Under the pieces are notes generated by a model. That model was not told the origin of the DNA. It did not search any database and saw nothing but the letters and a program-made list of their open reading frames with translations. A DNA stretch of 64,000 nt, from positions 186,001-250,000 of the forward strand of contig JAHPZA010000004.1 of NCBI GenBank assembly GCA_019058445.1, read 5' to 3'. The DNA comes from Promethearchaeota archaeon. Lineage in GTDB: Archaea > Asgardarchaeota > Lokiarchaeia > Sigyniarchaeales > SOKP01. The position numbers and the translations under genes were made by a program. This document shows, piece after piece, positions 1 through 8,808 of this stretch; positions within the stretch are counted from its first letter, which is position 1; each line of letters begins with the position of its first letter.

Positions 1-51
1 AATACTAACTTTAGATTAGTAAGGTAAGTTTAAATTAGTTATTTATGATAT

Positions 52-61
52 CTTTTATAAA
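52..61 (+). promoter_or_regulatory. TATA box upstream of first gene
   Basis: An A/T-rich TTTTATAAAT element lies about 25 nt before the ATG at 87. At the usual archaeal TATA-to-start distance this predicts transcription beginning at or just before the start codon, so a leaderless or near-leaderless mRNA. No Shine-Dalgarno motif is visible before this ATG, which fits. Confidence 0.45.
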
Positions 62-86
62 TCTAACAAAAAATAGTTGATAGAAA

Positions 87-614
87 ATGAGTTTGGCAGA
101 TACTTTAGCAAAGGCTAAATTTAAAGAAGAATCCAAGGGCTTCCGACATAAATTGTCCGTATTTATTCTAATCATAATTGTGCTGGGATATATCTTTTTA
201 TTTGGATATTTAGCCTATGTTTCAGCCTCGGCATATGGGATAAGATTTGAAGTAAAGGATTTTGAAGACTCCCAACCAACCAATACCTCAATAGGTATTG
301 ATGGAAGTGTGATTATAAAGAATACGCACTGGTATTCAGCGGATATAACTAATATTAAGATAAAAATGAGTATATACACTGATGATGATGTGAAGATTAA
401 ATCGAAAACAGTTGAAAAAAAGATTATTCCGAGACTAAAAAAATCCGAGATTGATTTAGATTTTACCTTTGAACCAGAAGATTTTGATAACTTTGCGGAT
501 TTTGAGAGTTTAAACCACACAGACGAGCTCGAGATTAAATTCGACGTTGTATTTACATATGCTTATGTTTATACTATAGATTTTGAAATTACCATGGACA
601 CGGAGTTGGAATAG
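87..614 (+). CDS. Single-pass membrane protein with LEA-like extracellular domain
   Basis: 175 residues. A charged N-terminus is followed by one strong membrane segment at about residues 24-48, then a beta-rich domain of roughly 120 residues. The stretch with 'DGSVIIKNTHWYSADITNI' resembles LEA/WHy-type immunoglobulin-like domains, in which a small membrane-anchored beta-sandwich sits outside the cell; this is inference from pattern only. The next gene begins 14 nt downstream after a good ribosome binding site, so the two are probably cotranscribed. No catalytic motif is visible and the function is unknown. Confidence 0.75.
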   Translation: MSLADTLAKAKFKEESKGFRHKLSVFILIIIVLGYIFLFGYLAYVSASAYGIRFEVKDFEDSQPTNTSIGIDGSVIIKNTHWYSADITNIKIKMSIYTDDDVKIKSKTVEKKIIPRLKKSEIDLDFTFEPEDFDNFADFESLNHTDELEIKFDVVFTYAYVYTIDFEITMDTELE

Positions 615-628
615 AGGTGATCAAATAA

Positions 629-1102
629 ATGGGCTATTGGATAAATTGGGTTACACTCTTTAGAAATTTAATAACATCCGTGCTTTTTGGATTGGTTATA
701 CCGTATTATCTAATAAATTATATTGATCCTCAGGGTAACCTTTTTGATTTAGGAGCGGTTCTCTTTAACGGGATTATTTTTGTTGTGGTATATACCATCT
801 ACGGAATCTTTAAAAAAGATTTGGTTATTCGATTTCTTATAGGTATTGGTTGGATAGCTACATTAGTTTACTTCTATACTGTAGGAAATAATTTCTTTAC
901 TTTCTATTTACCGGGCTGTGGTTTTGGGTATTCTTGTCTTGATGGAAGCTATAGGGGAATAGATTTTAAATTCGGATATAATTACGCTTGGGTAATTTAT
1001 GCTATGCTTGGCTTAAAAGGCTTAAATCTTCTCAGGCATCTAGTTAAACCTCCAGAGCAAAAATATAAATATTTAACAATTAGCGACAGATTTAGCAAAT
1101 AA
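629..1102 (+). CDS. Multi-pass membrane protein, unknown function
   Basis: 157 residues with about four hydrophobic helices and a short cytoplasmic tail rich in Lys and Pro. The start is supported by a gaggtga motif 8 nt before the ATG. It lies 14 nt after the preceding membrane gene, so the pair looks like an operon that ends in an oligo-T run. Two Cys in a loop ('GCGFGYSC') might form a disulfide or bind a metal. No family was recognised. Confidence 0.75.
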   Translation: MGYWINWVTLFRNLITSVLFGLVIPYYLINYIDPQGNLFDLGAVLFNGIIFVVVYTIYGIFKKDLVIRFLIGIGWIATLVYFYTVGNNFFTFYLPGCGFGYSCLDGSYRGIDFKFGYNYAWVIYAMLGLKGLNLLRHLVKPPEQKYKYLTISDRFSK

Positions 1103-1107
1103 GCTAA

Positions 1108-1118
1108 TTTTTTTTTTT
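1108..1118 (+). terminator. Oligo-T terminator
   Basis: A run of 11 T begins 6 nt after the stop of the preceding gene. Oligo-T runs without a hairpin are the usual archaeal intrinsic termination signal. Confidence 0.5.
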
Positions 1119-1205
1119 ATTATATTTCAGTTTATTAAACTTCTATATTATACATAAAAATAAAGAATTTAATTAGAATAATTGAAAGAAACTTATAAAA
1201 GTGCT

Positions 1206-2474
1206 TTAGAGATAAGTCAATTTATATCCTTTGAGACGTTTTCGAACCTCTTTAAAAATTTGGCTTTCAAGTTCTTTTTGTATTTCTAGGTTGTTTGCTG
1301 CTACGTATTCTCTTAGTTGAGTCTTGTTTAAAGTAGTCTGACCACTTATTTTTAGCCAAGTTAACATCTCTGAAACAATTTTCCCTCCATTTCCCCTCAT
1401 AAACTCGGGTAGATAACAATCTGCTTGCGCCCTCGACATATAAACTGTATACACAAATAATCCTTTAGCATCTAATTTTTTATACACATGAGGAATAACA
1501 GGGTGGTCAAAGATCATCATATGAATATTTTTACCTGCTTTTTGAATTTTTTTATAGAGTGGCATCCATTCATCTTCTCCATCTTGGGGTACTCCCGGTT
1601 TGAAACCTGGAACCCACTGAATACCATCCGTGATTTTTAAAATATCATCGAGATATTTTATTTCTTCTGGACCATCTAAATGATATATCGAATAATCCAT
1701 ATGTTCTGCTTGTTCCTTTAAGTCGGGGAGCACAAATCTTTCGAAAAACTTCGGATTAAGCATTACACTAAAGTCACACTGCATTGTATAATACCTTTTA
1801 GGACACCATACATTTAACCAACTATTACATCCATCTACGTATTTGTTTATAATGTCCTGTAACTCATCATAAACTTTTAAATATTTTTCCATGATTATGG
1901 CCCGGCATGTATCTATTAACTCGGGATTGCGTTTCATTTGAATTATGATCTTTTGCGAACCAAGAAATGATACTAATATATCTAATATCCCTCCTAAATC
2001 AGTCATCGAAACACAATAATTATGTTTCGCACCTCGCTTTGCAGCAATTTCCGTTGTTCGTTTTAATCTTACATACCACTCGTTATTGTTATTTAATTTC
2101 GCACTTTCAAGAACGGAAATAATATCCTTGACTTCAGTAGGTTGATCAAACCACATAGTTCCTGATTTGTATTCTGGAGTAACTCCCAGAACCGATGCCA
2201 TGATGCCAGGTCCATAATTTGGAAAATAAGAGGGAATACATTCACCACCATACACTAATCCATCACTATATTTTTCGAAGGTGTCAAGAATTGGTTCAAT
2301 ACCATCCCATTTCTTACATAGCTCAAAATTTAAGGCACTTGCGGCGATTGCTGCCTTTTCTGAACCTGGACCTTCCAGGATATTATATGAAATTACCGGT
2401 CTATCCATACTTTCATGATCCCACCATGCAGCCATTCGTTCTTTTGCTTCTTGTAAATCTTCTTTAAGAATCAT
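1206..2474 (-). CDS. Uroporphyrinogen decarboxylase-like (URO-D) family protein
   Basis: 422 residues of the URO-D superfamily, which covers true uroporphyrinogen decarboxylases and corrinoid- or methyl-transfer proteins such as MtaA/MtbA. The C-terminal half carries 'YHLDGPEEIKYLDDIL' followed by 'IQWVPG', a pattern typical of URO-D-like proteins of methyl metabolism rather than haem synthesis; the early Arg-rich motif of true HemE is not obvious. The usual partners (corrinoid protein, RamA-like activator) are absent, so the substrate is unknown. It is monocistronic, with convergent or unrelated neighbours. Superfamily assignment is confident; function is not. Confidence 0.8.
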   Translation of the reverse strand: MILKEDLQEAKERMAAWWDHESMDRPVISYNILEGPGSEKAAIAASALNFELCKKWDGIEPILDTFEKYSDGLVYGGECIPSYFPNYGPGIMASVLGVTPEYKSGTMWFDQPTEVKDIISVLESAKLNNNNEWYVRLKRTTEIAAKRGAKHNYCVSMTDLGGILDILVSFLGSQKIIIQMKRNPELIDTCRAIIMEKYLKVYDELQDIINKYVDGCNSWLNVWCPKRYYTMQCDFSVMLNPKFFERFVLPDLKEQAEHMDYSIYHLDGPEEIKYLDDILKITDGIQWVPGFKPGVPQDGEDEWMPLYKKIQKAGKNIHMMIFDHPVIPHVYKKLDAKGLFVYTVYMSRAQADCYLPEFMRGNGGKIVSEMLTWLKISGQTTLNKTQLREYVAANNLEIQKELESQIFKEVRKRLKGYKLTYL

Positions 2475-2604
2475 AATAAAACCTAATTTCCTGTGATTAA
2501 TATTTATTAAAAATGTTTAAAGAATTAAAAGGCTACTTTTAATAATGATATAGCTATTTGACTTAAGCTTTAAGAATCATAAAAAAAAGAGAATTAAGTG
2601 ATAA

Positions 2605-3174
2605 CTATGAGAGCTTCGACCCACAACTTGGACAAAATTTTGCATCTCGTTCAAGTTGATGACCACAATATATGCAAAAATTCTTGTTTGTTGATGGTAA
2701 GGGTGCCTCGATTTTTTTCGCTGGAGGTACGTATTCGGTCGAAGGTACATACTCAACCTTTTGACCTAATTCAATCTCTCCCGTATCAGCTTTAAAACGA
2801 TACACTATTTTCCCGCTATCTCGCAAGTCTGCTAGTACACGAAGCAAGTCTTTAGGTTTAATTCCAACTTCGAGTGCTATATTCTCGAGCTTATAGGTAC
2901 CTTGATGACCGCGATCCATCAGTGATCTTAAAACTGCTTTCTTGTATTTGTTATTCGTATACAGTTGCTGAAAAGCTCCAAGAAGAATAAAAAATGCAGG
3001 AATAAATAACCAAAAACCCCAATTTCTAAGTCCTAAGAAAGGAATTCCAACTCGTAAGAAATGTAATGATAAAATAGCGACAAAGAGAAAAATTAATCCT
3101 ATTATAAAGGAACCTTTGGCAGCCTTATACTTTTCTTTGGAATAATATCGATCTTTATATTTTTCGTTCGTCAT
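2605..3174 (-). CDS. Membrane protein with winged-helix-like middle and C-terminal zinc ribbon
   Basis: 189 residues. Two membrane helices (about 24-45 and 52-70) are followed by a helical section at about 78-130 that reads like a small winged helix ('YKLENIALEVGIKPKDLLRVL'). A Pro-rich linker leads to a C-terminal zinc ribbon with CxxC at 'CIYC' and 'CPSC'. This two-TM plus zinc-ribbon layout recurs in archaeal membrane proteins of unknown role. It may tether a protein- or nucleic-acid-binding module to the membrane (inference). Confidence 0.75.
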   Translation of the reverse strand: MTNEKYKDRYYSKEKYKAAKGSFIIGLIFLFVAILSLHFLRVGIPFLGLRNWGFWLFIPAFFILLGAFQQLYTNNKYKKAVLRSLMDRGHQGTYKLENIALEVGIKPKDLLRVLADLRDSGKIVYRFKADTGEIELGQKVEYVPSTEYVPPAKKIEAPLPSTNKNFCIYCGHQLERDAKFCPSCGSKLS

Positions 3175-3292
3175 TTATAATTCACCTACTTTAATTACAA
3201 AGTATGTTTATTTGATATAAAAATTATGGAGTCCGATCTTTAACGAATAAATTCGAATAAAGTTTTAAACCATTAAACAGTTCAAATAAAAG

Positions 3293-4246
3293 TTATACAA
3301 TAAATATCAAGTTATTATCCCGTTCAACCTTATTTTCTTTCTCTAATTTAATTATATGACCCTCAGCTATAGCTACACCAGGAAATGCTTGGGCTCTGGT
3401 TGTTTTATAAAGCAATTTTGCTAAGTCTAGAATTGTATGCGGTCCTTTCTTTAAGTTCTCAAGAATAATCTGGTCTTTAATAAGGATCTTATTGCGGATT
3501 TGATTAATTCGTTCCTTTACATTACTAAATTTATTTCCATGAGAAGGGTAGATATAATCAATTGGGAAATTTTCCACTTTTTCCAAACTTGATAAATATC
3601 CTATTGCTCCACCAGAGCTGGGGGAATACCATGCAGTTCCGATTTCACCTATAAGGTCTCCTGAAAGCAAAAATCTATGATTCATCTCATAAAATGAGGT
3701 ATGCCCAGGAGCATGACCGGGTGTTGTTAATACTTTAAATTGATAATTACCTAATTGTAAAACATCGTTATCTTTAATTGTCTGAATATAGGCGTTATCT
3801 GGAAGTTGTGACATTGAACAAAACATCCCTAAACTCTGGTTGATATCAAACGTATCACCGAAGAATTCCTTAACTCCTGATTCAAAATTTTGCTGCTTTA
3901 TCAAATTTATATCAAAAGACTCATTTAATAGGTCAATATTTTGTGCGCTCTCTTTTTCAATCTCGTTAATAATGATTTTTACATCAGCAGGATTAATTCT
4001 CTTATAAAAAGCGCTCATAGCTCCCATATGGTCTGGATGAGCATGAGAGATAACAATTGTATGAAGATCATCTAATTTAAAATCTAATCCCTCTAATCGC
4101 TTGAACAGCACCCTTGTAAATTTTCTTAATCCGCAGCCAACTTCTATTAGAATTATTCCCTCATCATCTTTAATAGCAAAAATATTTGCCGATGCGGGCC
4201 ACATCGATTTTTCGGCTTTTATAAAAAGAAAATCTGTATTCATCAA
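3293..4246 (-). CDS. MBL-fold metallo-hydrolase
   Basis: 317 residues. The metal-binding motif HAHPDH is at residues 68-73. Further ligands are visible in 'PGHAPGH' (about 176-182), 'SGDLIG' (about 195) and a late 'SHGNKF', so the dinuclear zinc site appears complete. A helical tail of about 80 residues, ending in a winged-helix-like stretch, follows the hydrolase core, as in RNase-Z/glyoxalase-II-like hydrolases with C-terminal extensions. The substrate cannot be told from sequence. The next gene diverges 65 nt away. Confidence 0.88.
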   Translation of the reverse strand: MMNTDFLFIKAEKSMWPASANIFAIKDDEGIILIEVGCGLRKFTRVLFKRLEGLDFKLDDLHTIVISHAHPDHMGAMSAFYKRINPADVKIIINEIEKESAQNIDLLNESFDINLIKQQNFESGVKEFFGDTFDINQSLGMFCSMSQLPDNAYIQTIKDNDVLQLGNYQFKVLTTPGHAPGHTSFYEMNHRFLLSGDLIGEIGTAWYSPSSGGAIGYLSSLEKVENFPIDYIYPSHGNKFSNVKERINQIRNKILIKDQIILENLKKGPHTILDLAKLLYKTTRAQAFPGVAIAEGHIIKLEKENKVERDNNLIFIV

Positions 4247-4311
4247 GGTATTAAATAAAATTTAAAATAAAACTTAAACTCCGTGACTTTAAGGTTTCAT
4301 GATTCTGAGAT

Positions 4312-5244
4312 ATGCTAAAATTAATAAGAACTCTGGGATTAGATTTCTATATTATGCTAAAGGGAATCCATTTTTTATTGACTTATTTGTGCAATTATGA
4401 ATGTGACCATTGCTTTCTATATTGTAGTCCCAATTCAGCAGGAACCTTTACCTTGAAACAAATAACAACTGTCTTAAATGAAGCAGAAAAAATTAATACA
4501 GTAGAGTCGATTTATTTTGAAGGGGGTGAACCATTTCTTTTCTACCCTTTAATGCTAGAAGGTCTTAAAATTGCTGCAGAAAAAGGTTTTAAAACAGGAA
4601 TAGTCACTAATTCTTATTGGGCGACTAATGTAGAAGATGCTGAATTATGGCTTAAACCCATTGCCGATTTAGATATTTCAGACTTAAGCATTAGCGATGA
4701 TTTTTATCACTTTGGAGACGAGGTTGATAATTTAGCTAAAAATGCAAAAATCGCCGCTACAAACCTTAATATGCCCTTAAAATCAATAAAAATCGAAGAA
4801 CCTCACATTAAGCAGCAAAAAGATAAAGGAGCGGCAGTTATAGGAGGTGGTGCAATGTTTAGAGGAAGAGCTGTCGAAAAACTAATTGAAGGGCTACCCT
4901 GTAGAACTTGGGAAAATATGAAAGAATGCCCTTATGAGGAGTTAAAACACCCACATAGGGTCCATATAGATTCATTTGGAAATGTTCATCTGTGTCAGGG
5001 ATTGACGTTAGGAAATATGTGGAAAACGCCTTTATCAGAATTAATTGAAAATTATGATTATAAATTACACCCTATTTGTCAACCATTAATTAAGGGGGGT
5101 CCAGCTGAATTGGTTAGGAATTACGATCTAGCTCTAAAAGCAGAATATGTTGATGAATGTCATTTATGTTATCTCTGTCGCTTGGCTTTAATAGAAAGGC
5201 TTCCCCAATTTCTTGCTCCAAAACAGGTTTATGGATTGCTATAA
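4312..5244 (+). CDS. Radical SAM protein with C-terminal Cys cluster
   Basis: 310 residues. The radical-SAM [4Fe-4S] motif CxxxCxxC is at C27, C31 and C34, and 'EGGEPF' supplies the GGE-like SAM motif. Cysteines near the C-terminus ('HLCQG', 'PICQP', 'ECHLCYLC') suggest a SPASM/twitch-like auxiliary cluster. Such proteins often modify peptides or act as anaerobic maturases, but no peptide substrate gene lies nearby. A second Met in frame at 4354 is an alternative start that would leave the Cys motif intact. The reaction is unknown. Confidence 0.85.
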   Translation: MLKLIRTLGLDFYIMLKGIHFLLTYLCNYECDHCFLYCSPNSAGTFTLKQITTVLNEAEKINTVESIYFEGGEPFLFYPLMLEGLKIAAEKGFKTGIVTNSYWATNVEDAELWLKPIADLDISDLSISDDFYHFGDEVDNLAKNAKIAATNLNMPLKSIKIEEPHIKQQKDKGAAVIGGGAMFRGRAVEKLIEGLPCRTWENMKECPYEELKHPHRVHIDSFGNVHLCQGLTLGNMWKTPLSELIENYDYKLHPICQPLIKGGPAELVRNYDLALKAEYVDECHLCYLCRLALIERLPQFLAPKQVYGLL

Positions 5245-5297
5245 TTACATATAATCGTTTTATCTAAAAATTCCTTTTCATTGAAAACTTTCTATAT

Positions 5298-6254
5298 TTA
5301 TTTTCTTTTGTTTATTCTTCTTTTGATTGAAATGAAAATCAAAATGCTAATGGCACTAAAAATTATAAAACCGAGAATAGAAACTACCAAAAGCAAGAAA
5401 AACAAAAAAACTAGTGCCCCTATAATAAGGCCTAAGAGATTTTCCTCATTTAGCGCATACCCATTTCCGGATGCAGTAGCAATTCGCCATAATATAAATA
5501 AAGTCCATATGGGCATCAAAAGGATAGGAATGATGGGAGGAACATTTAATGCCGGAAGAATCCAAGCAATCATAAAAAAGCATACCCCCCAAACCGCACC
5601 AAGGAAAAAGAAATGTTTAAAGCTGGGAGATTCCACTTCTTTCTTTTCAAATAAGGTCGCTGGGGCCCTCTTTGCAATTATAATTAATATCACCGTCAGT
5701 ATGAGAAATCCAAAATATTCTACGAATCCGGGGATATAGTTGTATGTGTCTATAACGAACAGCATCCAGATAGGACCACATAAAATAAAAATAATGATAA
5801 CTAGTATGAATCCTTTATTACCTAACCAGGATTCTTCTTTGACCTCTGGAAATGCAATATGAGTTAACACTATAGGGATTGTAATGCTATAAATCATATG
5901 AAATATGATTAGCTCGACTGTCCATACCCAATTAACTCCTAAATATCTGCCATACGCTCCTAAGATTCCTACATCAGCCCAGTTAGGATTAAAAAAACTC
6001 ATAAGATATATTCCCTCTTCAATAATTCCGTAAGCGGCGCCTAAAATTAGGAGGGGCAACCAGCCATCGGAGCCTTTATCCCAGCGAATCAGTAATTCGC
6101 GGGTGATCAGTGCTCCAAAACCGTATAGGAACACTAACAGAATTATTACTACTGGATTTATCCATTCAATTACTGGTGTAGAGGTTGATAACCCTTCTCC
6201 TACAAAAGGAGCAAAAAAAATCAGAAACAGTAATGCCTTTTTTGAATCTTTCAT
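5298..6254 (-). CDS. Polytopic membrane protein
   Basis: 318 residues with roughly eight or nine hydrophobic helices. A 'GIIEEGI' motif in the third helix and 'FHMIYS' later recall CPBP-type intramembrane proteases, but the second CPBP motif is not recognisable, so that family is not assigned. It ends in a basic cytosolic tail. It lies 27 nt from the start-proximal end of the longin-like gene upstream on the same strand and may be cotranscribed with it. Confidence 0.7.
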   Translation of the reverse strand: MKDSKKALLFLIFFAPFVGEGLSTSTPVIEWINPVVIILLVFLYGFGALITRELLIRWDKGSDGWLPLLILGAAYGIIEEGIYLMSFFNPNWADVGILGAYGRYLGVNWVWTVELIIFHMIYSITIPIVLTHIAFPEVKEESWLGNKGFILVIIIFILCGPIWMLFVIDTYNYIPGFVEYFGFLILTVILIIIAKRAPATLFEKKEVESPSFKHFFFLGAVWGVCFFMIAWILPALNVPPIIPILLMPIWTLFILWRIATASGNGYALNEENLLGLIIGALVFLFFLLLVVSILGFIIFSAISILIFISIKRRINKRK

Positions 6255-6281
6255 AGTAATTTCTCTTTTTTAAAAAAATTC

Positions 6282-7385
6282 TTATTCCTTAGGCTTTTTT
6301 TTTCTCAAATATTCTGGAAAGGCATTGATGATTTGAATGTTTGATTTTAATACAATATATCGCTCATCATTGTAGGCCAGTTCTTCAATCACGTCGCGTT
6401 CCTTTAGATATTCAATGGTTTCGATTAAATTGTCTAAAAATGTTTTTGAGACAAGTTGTGGTAATTTATCTCTTTGAATTAATCCTTCTCTAAGTTTTGA
6501 AAGAAGATTATAGGTTTTTGGGTCGGCCATAATCTTAAATAAAATTTTGCCGTCTTCTTCCAATTCTTCCTTTGTTTTAGTCTCATATTTATTAAAATAT
6601 TCTTGGACTTTTGTGAGTAAGATATCTATTAACTCGGGGATTTCATCAAAAAATTCTATTACACTGTCTGGAGGTATTCTTTCTATAATAACTTCCTTTA
6701 ATAAAATAATGTACTTTTCAACTCTTCCAATCTGGTTAATAAAAACTAATTGCTCATCAAGGAGAGTGGCAATCATATTATCAAAGTTATTTTCTGGAAA
6801 CCTTTCAATAAACCATTCTTTTAATTCTTCCAAAGTGAGCACTCCCTCGGATAATTCTTGGAGTGTATCATAGATATGTTGTTTACTTAATAATAGAGCA
6901 ATTCTCTCTTCTTCAGTTCTTTCTCTAGTACTTTCCACAACCGCCCAGTATAGTTCCTTGACCCAAAGTTTTACCAAGGAGTAATTTTTATGTATATCTT
7001 CTTGTTCTTGACCCTCAAACTTATGTAATTCATCTTTATAAAAAGCACTGTGAATCGCACCATGTGTTTGTAAACTATTTGAAAATTCCTGGAGTAATGT
7101 GGAAACTTTTTGTTCAATTTCAGGGGTAGTTGGTTGATCAAAAATAACCGAGACCATGAGCATTTCTTTCCCTCCGCGAGCTCGAATAGACTGAATTTCG
7201 AATGGATAATTTAAGGTCGTAAAACTTTCAAACGCATGTATGAAAAAATTTTCGCTGAATGGCTGATCCAGCAGGAAACTCATTACAGAAGAAATTTCTT
7301 TAGTTAGCATATGTTTTGGATACGAATAAAAGACCGAAGGACCTATTTTTCTGTGGAAGTGATTAAGACTTATGATCGGATTCAT
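6282..7385 (-). CDS. Longin-like N-terminal domain plus helical tail, Asgard-type protein
   Basis: 367 residues. The first about 115 residues ('HFHRKIGPSVFYSYP...') look like a longin/roadblock alpha-beta domain: a beta hairpin, a helix and further strands ending in an amphipathic helix. The rest is charged and helical, with repeated stretches that could be winged-helix elements ('LTLEELKEWFIERFPENNF'). In Asgard archaea such domains are often platforms for small GTPases; a Ras-like GTPase lies 34 kb away in this window. The longin call is by pattern only, so moderate. Confidence 0.6.
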   Translation of the reverse strand: MNPIISLNHFHRKIGPSVFYSYPKHMLTKEISSVMSFLLDQPFSENFFIHAFESFTTLNYPFEIQSIRARGGKEMLMVSVIFDQPTTPEIEQKVSTLLQEFSNSLQTHGAIHSAFYKDELHKFEGQEQEDIHKNYSLVKLWVKELYWAVVESTRERTEEERIALLLSKQHIYDTLQELSEGVLTLEELKEWFIERFPENNFDNMIATLLDEQLVFINQIGRVEKYIILLKEVIIERIPPDSVIEFFDEIPELIDILLTKVQEYFNKYETKTKEELEEDGKILFKIMADPKTYNLLSKLREGLIQRDKLPQLVSKTFLDNLIETIEYLKERDVIEELAYNDERYIVLKSNIQIINAFPEYLRKKKPKE

Positions 7386-7664
7386 GTTTATTTTCTCTAT
7401 TACTATAGATAGAATTCATTGTTTATAATACTATTTTACAGTTATGGAAATTGTCTTATTGTTATATAAGGAATTCTAAGTTATTAAGTACTGCTCTTAA
7501 ATTTATTTAAAGGAAAAGTTTTCTTCTTGTATGATCCGAGCCTCTATATAGAATAATTGTCATTTCTATATCTTTAAGAAACTATGCAAAAAAGTCCTTC
7601 TATTATTGAGTTAAGTGGGCAGATACTTACCATAGGGAAAAAGCGATTAACTGGATAAGTGAAA

Positions 7665-7985
7665 TTATTTTTTGCCATCTTCTTGCTCTTCCTCTCTCTG
7701 CTTTCTTTTTTCCTCTCGTAACTTTTTCAGATATTCCTCTTCAGACATAATCTCTTCAATGATCGTTTTTTTCCCATTTTTTAACCATGTTTCTTTTTCT
7801 TCTCGGGTAGTCTCAACAATTTTTTTACGGATCTTGTCTAAAACGAGTTTATCTTTTATTTTTCCTTCCTCAATCAATTTCTCAATAGCAAAAACGACCC
7901 AAGACTTATCTTCGGCAATACCATCCTCGACACCTTCAAAATAAGCTTCTTCAAATTTTTTTTGTTTATCTTTGGTATTTTCCAC
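7665..7985 (-). CDS. Small charged helical protein
   Basis: 106 residues, strongly Lys/Glu-rich with long predicted helices and a C-terminal charged coiled-coil-like tail. No Cys, no membrane segment and no recognisable motif. It may be an ordinary cytosolic protein of lineage-restricted type. The next minus-strand gene starts about 50 nt upstream. Confidence 0.55.
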   Translation of the reverse strand: MENTKDKQKKFEEAYFEGVEDGIAEDKSWVVFAIEKLIEEGKIKDKLVLDKIRKKIVETTREEKETWLKNGKKTIIEEIMSEEEYLKKLREEKRKQREEEQEDGKK

Positions 7986-8033
7986 ATCCCTATATAGTTC
8001 TTGAAAAGGTAATATAATTATCTTATTTTTACA

Positions 8034-8237
8034 TTAGTTCTTGATTTGAATAACTTCTTTCATAAGCTCAATGTAACTACTATATGAGGAAGTAGTAGTG
8101 CATAAGAGGCCACCTGCTGCGTCTAATAAATCAAACTCATAGATTAGCTTTCTATCTTCAGTCGCAGTTATAAATGTGATAACAATTCCATGAATAAAAG
8201 ATAGATATTTCGCAAGATCTTCATTTTTTAGGGTCAT
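8034..8237 (-). CDS. Small protein of unknown function
   Basis: 67 residues. Mixed alpha-beta composition ('GIVITFITATEDRKLIYEFDLLD') with a Ser/Thr-rich loop; it could be a fragment of a longin/roadblock-like fold, but it is too short to say. No SD motif or neighbour gives a role. Confidence 0.45.
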   Translation of the reverse strand: MTLKNEDLAKYLSFIHGIVITFITATEDRKLIYEFDLLDAAGGLLCTTTSSYSSYIELMKEVIQIKN

Positions 8238-8381
8238 AATAATCTGTAATACTAATTATACCTTGAATATAAAAAGAAAAATTTTGTATCAAATACTTGT
8301 CATTAAACTATTTCTCAAAAATTGGATTATAAGGTTAAATTTATTTAAAGCACAGGGAGTCCAATATTTAATGATAGAAAC

Positions 8382-8391
8382 ATTTAAATAT
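8382..8391 (+). promoter_or_regulatory. Candidate TATA box
   Basis: ATTTAAATAT lies 43 nt before the GTG start of the small membrane gene and is the best-placed archaeal TATA candidate in this gap. A second similar element lies about 40 nt further upstream. Confidence 0.3.
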
Positions 8392-8433
8392 GAATGTTAA
8401 GTTTATTTTACATAAGTTAAAAAATAAAAAAAG

Positions 8434-8694
8434 GTGAAAAATGAATTGTTAAGTCTTGTAGTACGGACTCGACCTGATGGTCCACCTCCTGCTGGTGTCG
8501 CTGATCCTCTCTTAGTTGGTCTTTTCATTTCTATCGCTATTGCCTTATTTATTGGAGCAATTATATTATTACGCTATATCTATAAAGACGCAGTTAAAAG
8601 AGAATTAAACGCAGAGCTCTGGATTATCATCATTTTACTAGCTCCGATTATAGGGATTCCATTATACTTCGTAGTTCGAAATACAACGCGATGA
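8434..8694 (+). CDS. Small two-TM membrane protein (PLDc_N-like)
   Basis: 86 residues starting at GTG; the nearby ATG at 8441 is in another frame and stops at once. A Pro-rich extracytoplasmic N-terminus is followed by two membrane helices. The second, 'LLAPIIGIPLYFVVRNTTR', resembles the short PLDc_N domain found in small integral membrane proteins. It precedes an ABC transporter but is separated from it by a T-rich terminator. Confidence 0.6.
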   Translation: MKNELLSLVVRTRPDGPPPAGVADPLLVGLFISIAIALFIGAIILLRYIYKDAVKRELNAELWIIIILLAPIIGIPLYFVVRNTTR

Positions 8695-8729
8695 AAACAT
8701 GGAGGAGCGAGTTAAAATGCAAATTCTAA

Positions 8730-8748
8730 TTTTTTTTTTTTATTTTTT
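8730..8748 (+). terminator. T-rich terminator
   Basis: Two adjacent T runs (11 and 6 T) sit between the small membrane gene and the ABC operon, consistent with archaeal oligo-T termination. Confidence 0.45.
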
Positions 8749-8808
8749 ATTAGAGATAAAATCAAATAGTAAAATTAATTTAACAAACCTATAAGAGTAA
8801 AAAAAACC

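Noticed and set aside
5298..6254. CPBP intramembrane protease
   Set aside because: A GIIEEGI segment is suggestive, but the Arg of EExxxR and the second conserved motif are not recognisable.
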